A stretch of DNA of 64,000 nt, from positions 222,891 through 286,890 of the forward strand of contig NZ_FOKT01000007.1 of NCBI RefSeq assembly GCF_900112305.1, given 5' to 3'. The position numbers and the translations under genes are program-made. The notes beneath the pieces were generated by a model. It was given only the letters and a program-made list of their open reading frames with translations. It ran no database searches and was not told where the DNA came from. Shown piece after piece: positions 8,641 to 16,663 of this stretch. Each line of letters opens with the position of its first letter. The stretch's first letter is position 1. The stretch is from Microbulbifer thermotolerans. GTDB lineage: Bacteria; Pseudomonadota; Gammaproteobacteria; Pseudomonadales; Cellvibrionaceae.

Positions 8641-11600
8641 TTTTCCATAAACGTTTTTATGGTTATCGCCGTCTTGTACAGGTGACCACAGTAGCTTCCG
8701 CGGCACTGCTGCTAAATGCCTGTGCTGTAAACAGCGGCAAAACCATCGGCAGCCTGCACGATGTCGATATCGAAATAAAAGAGGAATATATCGACGGTAG
8801 CCTGGAAAAGGCGCTGGCCGCCTACCAGCGGTATCTGCAGGAAACGCCCGAAACCAGTCTGACTCCAGAAGCGATGCGGCGTATTGCCGACCTGAAAATC
8901 AAACAGGCGCACCGCGCTGAAGATGCGTTAGTGGACAGAGCTGCGGGCAGTGATACTGCAGTGGCCTCTGGTGCGGACTCCCGGGCCTCTGAGGTGCGAC
9001 TGGATGCGCCGGCAGCGGGTAAACCCGTTGAGGCTGTGGCCGCGGCCCCAGAATCCGATACGACGCGCGTTGATCGGGAATCGGATGCGGAGTTCGAAGC
9101 GCGTGCCACTGCCGGAGTGAATATTGCTGCGCATTCCAGTGTTGCGGATTTGCCGGGTTCAAGCAGCGATGCTTTGCTTTCCGCCAATGCCCGCGAGGCT
9201 ATCGATATTTACCGTGAGCTGCTGGTCAAGTACCCCTTTTATGAACGCAACGACCAGGTTATGTACCAGTTATCTCGTGCCTATGAGGAAACTGGGCAGA
9301 TTGAGGCTGCGGTGGAAGTCTTGCGCAAGCTCGTAGCCACGTATCCGAATTCCCGCCATATCGATGAGTCATGGTTCCGCTTGGGAGAGTACTATTTCAC
9401 CCGAAAAAAATACCTGGACGCCGAGGATGCTTACGGCAAAGTCATCGGTATAGGGGAGACTTCCAGTTTTTACGAACTGGCCCTGTACAAGCGCGGTTGG
9501 GCATTGTTTAAACAGGAAATGTACGAGATGGCATTGAATGACTACATTGCCATGCTCGACTATAAGGTGTCCCAGGGCTACGATTTTGAGCAGCAGACCA
9601 ACGAGGTCGAGCGCAAACATGTCGAAGACACATTTCGCGTTATCAGCCTGAGTTTTTCCTACCTGGGCGGCCCCGATTCGGTAGTGGACTATTTCTCCCG
9701 CAAGGGGACTCGGGAGTATGAACCGCTGATATACAGTGGTCTGGGTGAGTATTATCTGGACAAACGGCGCTACCAGGATGCTGCCAAATCTTACAATGTA
9801 TTTGTTGAGCGCAATCCGCTGCATAAAGTCTCAGCGGACTTCTCTATCCGCGTAATCGAAATCTATAAGAAAGGCGGCTTTCCCAAGCTGGTATTGGAAG
9901 CCAAGAAAGAGTTCGCTACAACCTATGCACTGGACGCGCAGTACTGGACTGTATTTGATATTAATGAATACGGCCCGGTGGTTGAATTCCTGCAAAGCAA
10001 CCTGATTGATCTAGCCAGCCATTATCACGCTGCCTATCAAAATAAAAAATTGAAGGACAAGAAAGGGGAGAATTATCAGGAGGCGATACACTGGTACCGC
10101 AGTTACCTGAAGTCCTTCAGTGATAAACCGCGCGCACCAGAGATCAACTATCAGCTCGCCGGTTTGATGCTGGAAAATCGCGATTTTCACGCCGCCGCAC
10201 TGGAGTATGAGCGTACCGCTTACCAATATCCGGCACACAAGGATTCCAGTGAAGCCGGCTACGCGGCCGTTTACGCTTACCGCGAACACCTTTCCAATAA
10301 CTTTAAGGATGCCCCAAATGAGCAGCGGGCGCCGCTGTTGCGAGAAATTATCCGTTCATCGTTGACATTCGCGGATACCTTCCCGGAGCATGAAAAGGCA
10401 CCGAGGATTATGGTAGGCGCCGTGGAAGAACTGTATGGCTTAAAGGATTTTTCAAAGACGATCGAAAATGGTCGCCTGTTATTGGAAAAATTCCCGACTG
10501 CAGAGCAGGATATACGGCGTTCTGCCTGGATGATGGTCGCCCACGCGAGCTTTGATACCGAAGCTTATGTAGAGGCTGAAGACGCCTATGGCCAAGCGCT
10601 GGCTCTAACCGCGGAGGATGCCGATGATCGGGCTGGTCTGGTGGACAATTTGGCCGCTTCAATTTACCAGCAGGGTGATTTGGCTAGGAAACAGGAAGAT
10701 CACGCCGCGGCGGCACAGCACTTCTTGCGTATCCGCGAGGCGGCGCCGACTGCCAGCCTGCTGGCCACAGCGGAATACGATGCGGCAGCGTCTCTTATCG
10801 TGCTGCAAGACTGGACTCAGGCCGCGACGGTGTTAAACAGCTTCCGCCGCAACTTCCCCGAACATGAGCTCGCTAAGGAGGTGACCAAGAAGCTCGCCGT
10901 GGTGTACCAGGAAAGCGGTGAGCTGCTGCTGGCAGCGGAGGAGTTTGAGCGCATAGAAAGGGAGTCCGAGGACGATGATGTTCGCCGCGAGGCGCTGACG
11001 CAAGCGGCGGATCTCTACAGCGCCGCCGAGGCAAATGACAAAGCCCTCACCGTGCTGCGCCGTTACGTCAAACTCTTCCCAAGCCCCATGGAGCCGGCTC
11101 TGGAAACGCGACAAAAGATCGCGGACATCTATAAAGCCACTGACAGCCAGAAGCGTTATATGGATGAGCTGCGAGAAATTGTGCGAATTGAGCTGCGCGG
11201 TGGCGATGAACGCAACGACCGCACCCGTTTTCTGGCAGGAAACGCGGCTCTGCAGCTCGCACAACCGAAGTTCGAAGCCTTTACGCAAATTAAGCTGGTA
11301 TCTCCTTTGGAGCGCAACATGAAGGAAAAACGCCAGCGCATGAAAGCCGCGGTTAGCGCCTATACGGATCTGATTGACTACCGGGTGGCGGATGTAACTG
11401 CTGCGGCGACCTACTACTTGGCAGAGATCTATTTCCACTTTAGTCAGGCCCTCAAGGAATCCGAACGTCCGACCAATCTGAGTGCGCTGGAGCTGGAGGA
11501 GTACGAACTGGCACTGGAGGAACAGATATTCCCCTTCGAGGAAAAAGCGATTTCGGTGCACGAGAAAAATGTTGAGTTGCTTGGTGCTGGTATCTACAAC

Positions 11601-11759
11601 CGCTGGATTGATAAGAGTATCGGCAAGCTCGCTTCTCTCGTCCCGGCGCGCTACGCGCGCGCGGAGGAAGCTGGGCAATACATGGAAAGCATAGTCCCTC
11701 TTCCTCCGGCGCAAGAACAGGCCAGTGCAGATATGGCGGATTCCGGAAGAGAAGGTTAG
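8637..11759 (+). CDS. Very large TPR-repeat outer-membrane lipoprotein
   Basis: 1,040 aa. The signal peptide ends in a lipobox (ALLLNAC, Cys29), so the mature protein should be lipid-anchored; residue +2 is Ala, compatible with outer-membrane sorting. After an Ala/Ser/Glu-rich linker (about 95-185) comes a long array of TPR/Sel1-like helical pairs from about 195 to the C-terminus, e.g. AIDIYRELLVKYPFYERND, AVEVLRKLVATYPNSRHID and AIHWYRSYLKSF. The ATGA-type overlap with the upstream TPR gene and the same-strand run into the lipoprotein and TolQR genes make it an operon member. It probably scaffolds the trans-envelope complex from the outer membrane (inference). Confidence 0.87.
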   Translation: MIFHKRFYGYRRLVQVTTVASAALLLNACAVNSGKTIGSLHDVDIEIKEEYIDGSLEKALAAYQRYLQETPETSLTPEAMRRIADLKIKQAHRAEDALVDRAAGSDTAVASGADSRASEVRLDAPAAGKPVEAVAAAPESDTTRVDRESDAEFEARATAGVNIAAHSSVADLPGSSSDALLSANAREAIDIYRELLVKYPFYERNDQVMYQLSRAYEETGQIEAAVEVLRKLVATYPNSRHIDESWFRLGEYYFTRKKYLDAEDAYGKVIGIGETSSFYELALYKRGWALFKQEMYEMALNDYIAMLDYKVSQGYDFEQQTNEVERKHVEDTFRVISLSFSYLGGPDSVVDYFSRKGTREYEPLIYSGLGEYYLDKRRYQDAAKSYNVFVERNPLHKVSADFSIRVIEIYKKGGFPKLVLEAKKEFATTYALDAQYWTVFDINEYGPVVEFLQSNLIDLASHYHAAYQNKKLKDKKGENYQEAIHWYRSYLKSFSDKPRAPEINYQLAGLMLENRDFHAAALEYERTAYQYPAHKDSSEAGYAAVYAYREHLSNNFKDAPNEQRAPLLREIIRSSLTFADTFPEHEKAPRIMVGAVEELYGLKDFSKTIENGRLLLEKFPTAEQDIRRSAWMMVAHASFDTEAYVEAEDAYGQALALTAEDADDRAGLVDNLAASIYQQGDLARKQEDHAAAAQHFLRIREAAPTASLLATAEYDAAASLIVLQDWTQAATVLNSFRRNFPEHELAKEVTKKLAVVYQESGELLLAAEEFERIERESEDDDVRREALTQAADLYSAAEANDKALTVLRRYVKLFPSPMEPALETRQKIADIYKATDSQKRYMDELREIVRIELRGGDERNDRTRFLAGNAALQLAQPKFEAFTQIKLVSPLERNMKEKRQRMKAAVSAYTDLIDYRVADVTAAATYYLAEIYFHFSQALKESERPTNLSALELEEYELALEEQIFPFEEKAISVHEKNVELLGAGIYNRWIDKSIGKLASLVPARYARAEEAGQYMESIVPLPPAQEQASADMADSGREG

Positions 11760-11892
11760 GGGGGCGCGAATTGCTTTGCCGACCCTTGCGCTTGGTCCGT
11801 GGAGATGAATTGCCCGATGCGCCTCAACTGGTGACAAAATGAAAAGGAAATACTCTATCCGGCGGAGATTCGCGGTAGAGAAAAGAGCGTTT

Positions 11893-12486
11893 ATGTTTCT
11901 AGGTGACAAAACATTACTGGCCCTGGCGAGCTTGATGATCACGCTTTTACTCGCTTCCTGTGCCGGCACGCCCACGGCAGGCGGGAAGGTGTCTGATTAT
12001 TCAACAGTGCGGGTTTCGGGCAGTGTCAACCGCGATTTTGAACGCTCTTTAGAGTACCTGCGGGAGGAGAACTACGCGGCCGCGATTGAACTGCTCCAGT
12101 CTGTAATCGAGCGCGAAAAGCGCCTGCCGGCCCCTTACATTAATCTCGCTATTGCTTACTACAAAAATGGCGATGAAAAACATGCAGAAGAGGCTTTGCT
12201 ACAGGCGCGTGATCTGGACTCGACCCATCCTGTGACTGCAAATGAGCTTGCGGTTCTCTATCGCAAGCAAGGCCGGTTCACCGAAGCGCGGAAAATTTAT
12301 ACCGACGCACTGGCGGAAAACCCGGATTATCTTCCTCTGATTAAAAATCTGGGCATTTTGTGTGATCTCTATCAGCAAGATATCCAGTGTGCTCTGGCAC
12401 AATTCGAAAAGTACCTGAGTCTGTCGCCGGAAGACAAAGAAGTGGCTATCTGGGTGGCGGATTTAAAACGGCGGGCGAAAAAATAA
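11893..12486 (+). CDS. Small TPR lipoprotein
   Basis: 197 aa from the ATG at 11893; an in-frame ATG at 11839 would add 18 basic residues but has no ribosome-binding site. The signal peptide MFLGDKTLLALASLMITLLLASC ends in lipobox LASC. Residues about 45-190 contain three to four TPR units (YLREENYAAAIELLQ, NLAIAYYKNGDEKHAEEALL, LAVLYRKQGRFTEARKIY, ALAQFEKYLSLSPED). It resembles a PilF- or GltE-type TPR lipoprotein; here it belongs with the two large TPR proteins upstream and the TolQR genes downstream. Exact partner unknown. Confidence 0.85.
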   Translation: MFLGDKTLLALASLMITLLLASCAGTPTAGGKVSDYSTVRVSGSVNRDFERSLEYLREENYAAAIELLQSVIEREKRLPAPYINLAIAYYKNGDEKHAEEALLQARDLDSTHPVTANELAVLYRKQGRFTEARKIYTDALAENPDYLPLIKNLGILCDLYQQDIQCALAQFEKYLSLSPEDKEVAIWVADLKRRAKK

Positions 12487-12522
12487 ACGCGTGCCAGAGA
12501 CCGGAAACTGTGAGGTAAGGCC

Positions 12523-12798
12523 GTGAAAAGGCTGCTGATTGCGCTTTTGTGCTTCCCTGCTTTTCTCTGCGCGGAAGAAAAAAAGGTGGATACAGAGGTC
12601 AAGGAGCTATCCGGAATCTCAATTATTGGCAACAAAGAAGCACCGAAGTCGCTCTACATAGTGCCCTGGAAAAATTCCGAGGTGGGCGTGGAGAGCGAGT
12701 TGGTGTCCAGTCTTATGGATGACAAGCTCAAGCCTTTGGACAAGGAAGTCTTTACGCGCGAGCTGGAATTCTACGAGCTTAGCCTGACGGAAGACTGA
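12523..12798 (+). CDS. Small secreted protein in front of the TolQR-like genes
   Basis: 91 aa, GTG start preceded by GTGAGGTAAG. Signal peptide MKRLLIALLCFPAFLCA, then a mature part of about 73 residues with the string ISIIGNKEAPKSLYIVPWK. I remember similar short proteins just upstream of ExbB/ExbD genes in gammaproteobacterial TPR clusters but cannot name a family. It is 36 bases after the TPR lipoprotein gene. The role is probably structural and periplasmic; there is no catalytic motif. Confidence 0.75.
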   Translation: MKRLLIALLCFPAFLCAEEKKVDTEVKELSGISIIGNKEAPKSLYIVPWKNSEVGVESELVSSLMDDKLKPLDKEVFTRELEFYELSLTED

Positions 12799-13067
12799 AG
12801 CCGACGCTTGACCCGGGTCGGTAATCAGTGAGCGTTTGCTCACTTTGCCGTTTTAGGCACACGCAACTCTGCACCGGGTAAGAAGCGCGGATAATGGGCT
12901 GAACATTTCTAAAGCATCATATACAGAGCGGAGTCCCGCACAGTGAAAGGAGCGTTCTCGAGCGCTTTTGGATAAGTCGTCTCACTGGCGAATGCGCCCT
13001 GTGGATAACTTAAAGGTTACTTGGTCATCAACAAAAACTACTGCGGTCTTTATAAAGAGGGTTTGTA

Positions 13068-13829
13068 ATGGACTTTTTTAACAGCGTAATCGCCTTTTTC
13101 CAGACAGGGGGAACTTTCATGTACCCCATCCTGGTGGTGGCGGCTCTGGGGGTCGCGGTGGCGACAGAGCGCTATATCCGTCTTGTCTATGAGCGCCATA
13201 CCAATCGCGCCATGTGGGACAAGCTGCAACCGGTTCTGGCTTCCGGCGATTTCGACCGCGCACGTAATCTGGTTAAGCAGGATGATTCCAGTGTGAGCAA
13301 GGTACTTGCCATGGGGCTGGCTCGCCAGGGTACGGTGCGTCGTCGCGAAGATATCGAGATCGCGATGGAAGAGAGCATGATGGAAATTATTCCTCAGCTG
13401 GAAAAGCGCACCCCCTATGTAGCGCTCTTCTCCAACATTGCCACCCTGCTCGGCCTGCTGGGAACCATCATGGGGTTGATCGAAGCATTTACCGCGGTTG
13501 CCAACGCCAATCCGGCCGAGAAGGCGGATTTGTTGTCGGCCAGTATTTCGGTGGCGATGAATACCACGGCCTTTGGATTGATGACCGGTATTCCTCTGCT
13601 GATTGTGCACGCCTTTCTCAACTCTCTGACAGGAGAAATTGTCGACAGCCTGGAAATGGTATCGGTAAAAGCACTCAACCACATTTCTGCGTCCACCCGT
13701 CGGCGCTTCCAGGCCGAGGCCGCTCCGGTTGAGACTGCCGAAAAGGGGGACGAAGCGACTGCGGACGCGGAAAGTGAAGAGGTTGCGCCGGAGGCAGCCC
13801 CTGAAGACCAGCAAATGGAAAAAGCCTGA
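13068..13829 (+). CDS. MotA/TolQ/ExbB family proton-channel protein
   Basis: 253 aa. Three membrane segments: about 16-38 (FMYPILVVAALGVAVATERYI), about 118-142 (YVALFSNIATLLGLLGTIMGLIEAF, the conserved TolQ/ExbB signature) and about 158-184 (ISVAMNTTAFGLMTGIPLLIVHAFL). Such proteins form the pentameric stator that couples proton flow to periplasmic work. The C-terminal 40 residues are acidic and Ala/Glu-rich, longer than in ExbB. A GAGGGTTTGTA leader precedes the ATG. The stop overlaps the start of the first ExbD-like gene. In context the nearest known analogue is AglR of the Myxococcus gliding motor; true TolQ (with tolA/tolB/pal) is not nearby. Confidence 0.92.
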   Translation: MDFFNSVIAFFQTGGTFMYPILVVAALGVAVATERYIRLVYERHTNRAMWDKLQPVLASGDFDRARNLVKQDDSSVSKVLAMGLARQGTVRRREDIEIAMEESMMEIIPQLEKRTPYVALFSNIATLLGLLGTIMGLIEAFTAVANANPAEKADLLSASISVAMNTTAFGLMTGIPLLIVHAFLNSLTGEIVDSLEMVSVKALNHISASTRRRFQAEAAPVETAEKGDEATADAESEEVAPEAAPEDQQMEKA

Positions 13830-14419
13830 TGAGAAGACGGCACCAAGGCAGAAACAAAGAAGCTCCGGAGCTGGACATCACTGCCTTCCTCAATCTGATG
13901 GTGGTGCTGGTGCCTTTCCTGCTGGTTTCCGCGGTTTTCTCGCGGGTCACCATTTTGGAGCTGGATATGCCCGCCGGTGCGGGTGGTGGTGCACCGGATG
14001 ACCCCACTGTTACGGTGGAAGTGGTGGTGCGCAAGGAAGCACTGGAAATTAGCGATGGAGAGAAGGTTATCGCCCGTTTCCCGAATCTGAATGCTGGGGA
14101 TGAGACCGCGGATGACGTGCAGCAGGATCAGATCGACCAGTCTCTCCAGGGGGCGGAGGCTCTTGTCGTGCCGCCTACGGAGGAAATCTACGATCTGAAA
14201 AAACTGAGCCAGTTTCTACTGCAGATCAAGGGCAGCTATCCCGATAAAACCGATTCCATATTGCTGATGGAGCCGGATATTGCGTACGAGCACCTCGTCG
14301 GCGTAATGGACGCTGTGCGCGGCGTCGATGTGCGGGAAGAGGGTGCCGATCCGGACGATCTGGAAGCAGTGGAGCATGTGGTTTTATTTCCGGATATATC
14401 CATAGGAGATGCGCCGTGA
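13829..14419 (+). CDS. ExbD/TolR family protein with Asn at the channel Asp position
   Basis: 196 aa, start overlapping the stop of the TolQ-like gene. A basic N-terminus (MRRRHQGRNK) leads into one membrane helix at about 16-36. In E. coli TolR the motif EINIVPLLDVLLVLL carries the proton-binding Asp23; here the equivalent ELDITAFLNLMVVLV has Asn22 in that place. The periplasmic part (about 40-196) is longer than in TolR, rich in Asp/Glu, and ends with a typical ExbD-like fold (SILLMEPDIAYEHLVGVMDAVR). It should sit in the inner membrane with its partner at 14416-14949. Loss of the Asp suggests a structural and not a proton-carrying copy (inference). Confidence 0.92.
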   Translation: MRRRHQGRNKEAPELDITAFLNLMVVLVPFLLVSAVFSRVTILELDMPAGAGGGAPDDPTVTVEVVVRKEALEISDGEKVIARFPNLNAGDETADDVQQDQIDQSLQGAEALVVPPTEEIYDLKKLSQFLLQIKGSYPDKTDSILLMEPDIAYEHLVGVMDAVRGVDVREEGADPDDLEAVEHVVLFPDISIGDAP

Positions 14420-14949
14420 GACACGAAAGTCGACGCATGAAGCGCATGGCCCGGAGCCACCGGCGCAAGAAAACCTCCGGGATGAATCTCACATCCCTGA
14501 TGGATGTGTTCACGATTTTGGTGTTCTTTTTGCTGACCAATACCTCCAGCAATGAAGCCCTGGAGCCGCCGAAAGTCATCACCCTGCCGGACTCCGTGGT
14601 GGAAACCAAACCGCGTGAAACCGTCACTTTAATGGTGACAGACGAGGAGATATTGGTTGAGTCCAATTCAGTGATCGCCACTGAAGAGGTGATTAACAGC
14701 GAGGAAACCGTCATCGAGGCCATTAAGCAGGCGATGATCGCTGAGCTGAATAAGGCACTGCTGGTCGCTCAGGCCGGCGATGAGGAGGCTGCCGGTGATG
14801 AGGCGGTCAAGCAGCGGCCACCGGAAGTCAATATTCTCGCGGATAGAACAATACCCTTCAGTCTGCTGAAAAAGGTGATGTCCAGCTGTACTGAGGCGGG
14901 GTACACGAAGGTCTCTCTGGCGGTTATTCAGAAAGCATCGCAAGGTTAA
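14416..14949 (+). CDS. ExbD/TolR family protein with intact channel Asp
   Basis: 177 aa, GTG start overlapping the previous stop (GTGA). The N-terminus is very basic (RRMKRMARSHRRKK), then a single membrane helix at about 22-42 with the expected Asp30 in NLTSLMDVFTILVFFLL. The periplasmic domain ends with the ExbD-type stretch VNILADRTIPFSLLKKVMSSCTEAGYTKVSLAVI. With the TolQ-like and Asn-variant TolR-like proteins it makes a TolQ-R-R set like AglR-AglQ-AglS. It would be the proton-carrying partner of the stator. Confidence 0.93.
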   Translation: MRHESRRMKRMARSHRRKKTSGMNLTSLMDVFTILVFFLLTNTSSNEALEPPKVITLPDSVVETKPRETVTLMVTDEEILVESNSVIATEEVINSEETVIEAIKQAMIAELNKALLVAQAGDEEAAGDEAVKQRPPEVNILADRTIPFSLLKKVMSSCTEAGYTKVSLAVIQKASQG

Positions 14950-14958
14950 CGGAAGTTT

Positions 14959-16338
14959 GTGAGCAATTTTTCTCAACAGCAACAGGCGGTCAGTGACGAA
15001 CTACAGATAGTTCGCCAGCGAATACTGGCGCTCGAGGAGGAGCGCCAGTGTATCGACGCCCAACTGGAAGCTCTGCGCGGAGAGGGTGCGAAACACCAAC
15101 TGCTCGGAGAAATTTGTGACCGGCTCGATCAGCTGGAAGCCGCTGGCGCCGGTGCGCTTTTCTGGGCGGATGATTGCAGCGGGGAGACGGCTGAAAAAAT
15201 CCTCTGCCGCGCTCGTCAAACGATCTGCAACTACAATTCCAGCCTCGAACAGCTGCAGGAGCAGCGCAGGCGGGTGTCCGATGAAATCGAGATTTGCGAA
15301 GACGAGCTTTGTGAACTGGATGAGCGCGCCGAAAACCTGCGGCGCGAAGAGGAAGAGGCCCAGTTCGAATTCGAGATAACCCGGGAGTACGAAGCGCCGG
15401 CATTCCGCCCGATGCAGATGCCCTGGCACACCCAGGGCGAAGATGAACGGCGCTTCCGCCGCTGTGTTTTGGCTTCGCTGTTTGTGGCTTTGCTGCTCGG
15501 CTATCTGGTTCCGCTGTGGAAGCTGCCGGAGCCGGAAAATGATGAAATTGTGGAAATCCCCGAGCGTCTGGCCAAGCTGGTGATAGAAAAGAAAACCAAG
15601 CCCAAGCCACCGGAGCCGGAGAAGCTAAAACCCAAGGTTGAAGAGAAGAAGAAAAAGCCTGAGCCCAAGCAGGAGGTTGCGCAGCAGGATCCGAAACCGA
15701 CCAAGGCTGAGAAGAAAGAGGCCCGCAAACGGGCCGAGCGCGCCGGTGTTCTGGCGTTCAAGGATAACTTCCAGGATCTTATCGAGGATGATCTCGACAA
15801 CCGCCTCGGTCCCCAGACGCAACTCAGTACCGCGGGTAAAAAGGAAAACCGCAGTCAGCGCTCACTTATCACTGCGGCGGCGACGGCTGGCAGTGGCGGT
15901 ATCAACACCGCCGAAATCAGCCGCAACGCCGGCGGTACGGGCACAGCGCTCGCCGGAGTGGCCTTCTCCCGGGTGGAGAGCTCTATCGGAACCGAGGGAG
16001 ATTTTGCGGGTGAAGACCGGCCGCTTAGTGACGGTGTGGGACCTTCCCGGACAGACGAGGAAATTCAGATTGTCTTCGACCGTTACAAGGCCTCGCTCTA
16101 CCGCATTTACAACCGCGAGTTGCGCGAGAATCCGGCCCTGCAAGGGAAGATGGTCCTGAAGATCACCATCGAGCCGGACGGCTCTGTGTCGCTGGTCGAA
16201 GTTGCCTCCAGCGATATGGATTCGCCGAGCCTGGATGCGAAAATCGTTGCGAGGGTGAAGCGGTTTAATTTTGGTGCCAAGGAAGGGGTGCCGACAATCA
16301 CCATCCTCTATCCGATCGACTTCCTGCCGGCAGCATAA
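14959..16338 (+). CDS. TonB-like trans-periplasmic protein with AgmX/PglI-type C-terminal domain
   Basis: 459 aa, GTG start behind GGAAG. The N-terminal about 145 residues are cytoplasmic coiled coil (long Glu/Gln/Arg heptads such as QEQRRRVSDEIEICEDELC). One membrane helix lies at about 169-187 (CVLASLFVALLLGYLVPLW). A Lys/Pro-rich periplasmic linker (about 205-255, KTKPKPPEPEKLKPKVEEK) resembles TonB and GltJ. After a Gly/Ala-rich stretch, residues about 350-459 form a TonB-C-like domain ending GKMVLKITIEPDGSVSLVEV...ITILYPIDFLPAA. It would transmit stator motion to outer-membrane parts. The long cytoplasmic coiled coil is unusual for TonB and more like the cytoplasmic extensions of AgmX/GltJ. 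Confidence 0.88.
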   Translation: MSNFSQQQQAVSDELQIVRQRILALEEERQCIDAQLEALRGEGAKHQLLGEICDRLDQLEAAGAGALFWADDCSGETAEKILCRARQTICNYNSSLEQLQEQRRRVSDEIEICEDELCELDERAENLRREEEEAQFEFEITREYEAPAFRPMQMPWHTQGEDERRFRRCVLASLFVALLLGYLVPLWKLPEPENDEIVEIPERLAKLVIEKKTKPKPPEPEKLKPKVEEKKKKPEPKQEVAQQDPKPTKAEKKEARKRAERAGVLAFKDNFQDLIEDDLDNRLGPQTQLSTAGKKENRSQRSLITAAATAGSGGINTAEISRNAGGTGTALAGVAFSRVESSIGTEGDFAGEDRPLSDGVGPSRTDEEIQIVFDRYKASLYRIYNRELRENPALQGKMVLKITIEPDGSVSLVEVASSDMDSPSLDAKIVARVKRFNFGAKEGVPTITILYPIDFLPAA

Positions 16339-16350
16339 TGCCGCCTGTAC

Positions 16351-16381
16351 CTGCCCCTCTACCCGTAAGCCGGAGGGGCAG
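16351..16381 (+). terminator. Hairpin after the AgmX-like gene
   Basis: CTGCCCCTC (16351-16359) pairs with GAGGGGCAG (16373-16381), 12 bases after the stop. No T-run follows, so it may not stop transcription and the giant gene could still be co-transcribed. Confidence 0.4.
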
Positions 16382-16663
16382 GGCACCTATAGCCCGGGCA
16401 GCTCACTGGGCTTCAAAGTCGCTTTATCGCGAAGTGGCGAAATAGGCAGGCAATCCTTAAGAAACTACCTCAACTTCGCCTGAGAACCACTTGGCAAACC
16501 AGAAAAAAAATCCCTGCCCGAACACTAATTTTGATCTGCTTCACGGCTGTTAAAGCGCACAACCAATAAATTTCGCTCGCCGGGTGACGTATCCGGTGGT
16601 GGTGCCGTGTGCGCCGCGGTTGGAAATTTCGATGGTTAGAGTGGCGGCTTATAAGTGGCGATT
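16382..16663. other. Interval before the giant gene
   Basis: About 280 bases (325 counted from the upstream stop). No open frame or RNA is recognised. It probably carries the promoter of the giant gene pair; no operator is recognised. Confidence 0.4.

Noticed and set aside
13068..14949. These genes as the housekeeping tolQ-tolR or exbB-exbD
   Set aside because: No tolA, tolB, pal or TonB-dependent receptor nearby; two TolR-like genes, TPR lipoproteins and the AgmX-like partner fit a different system.
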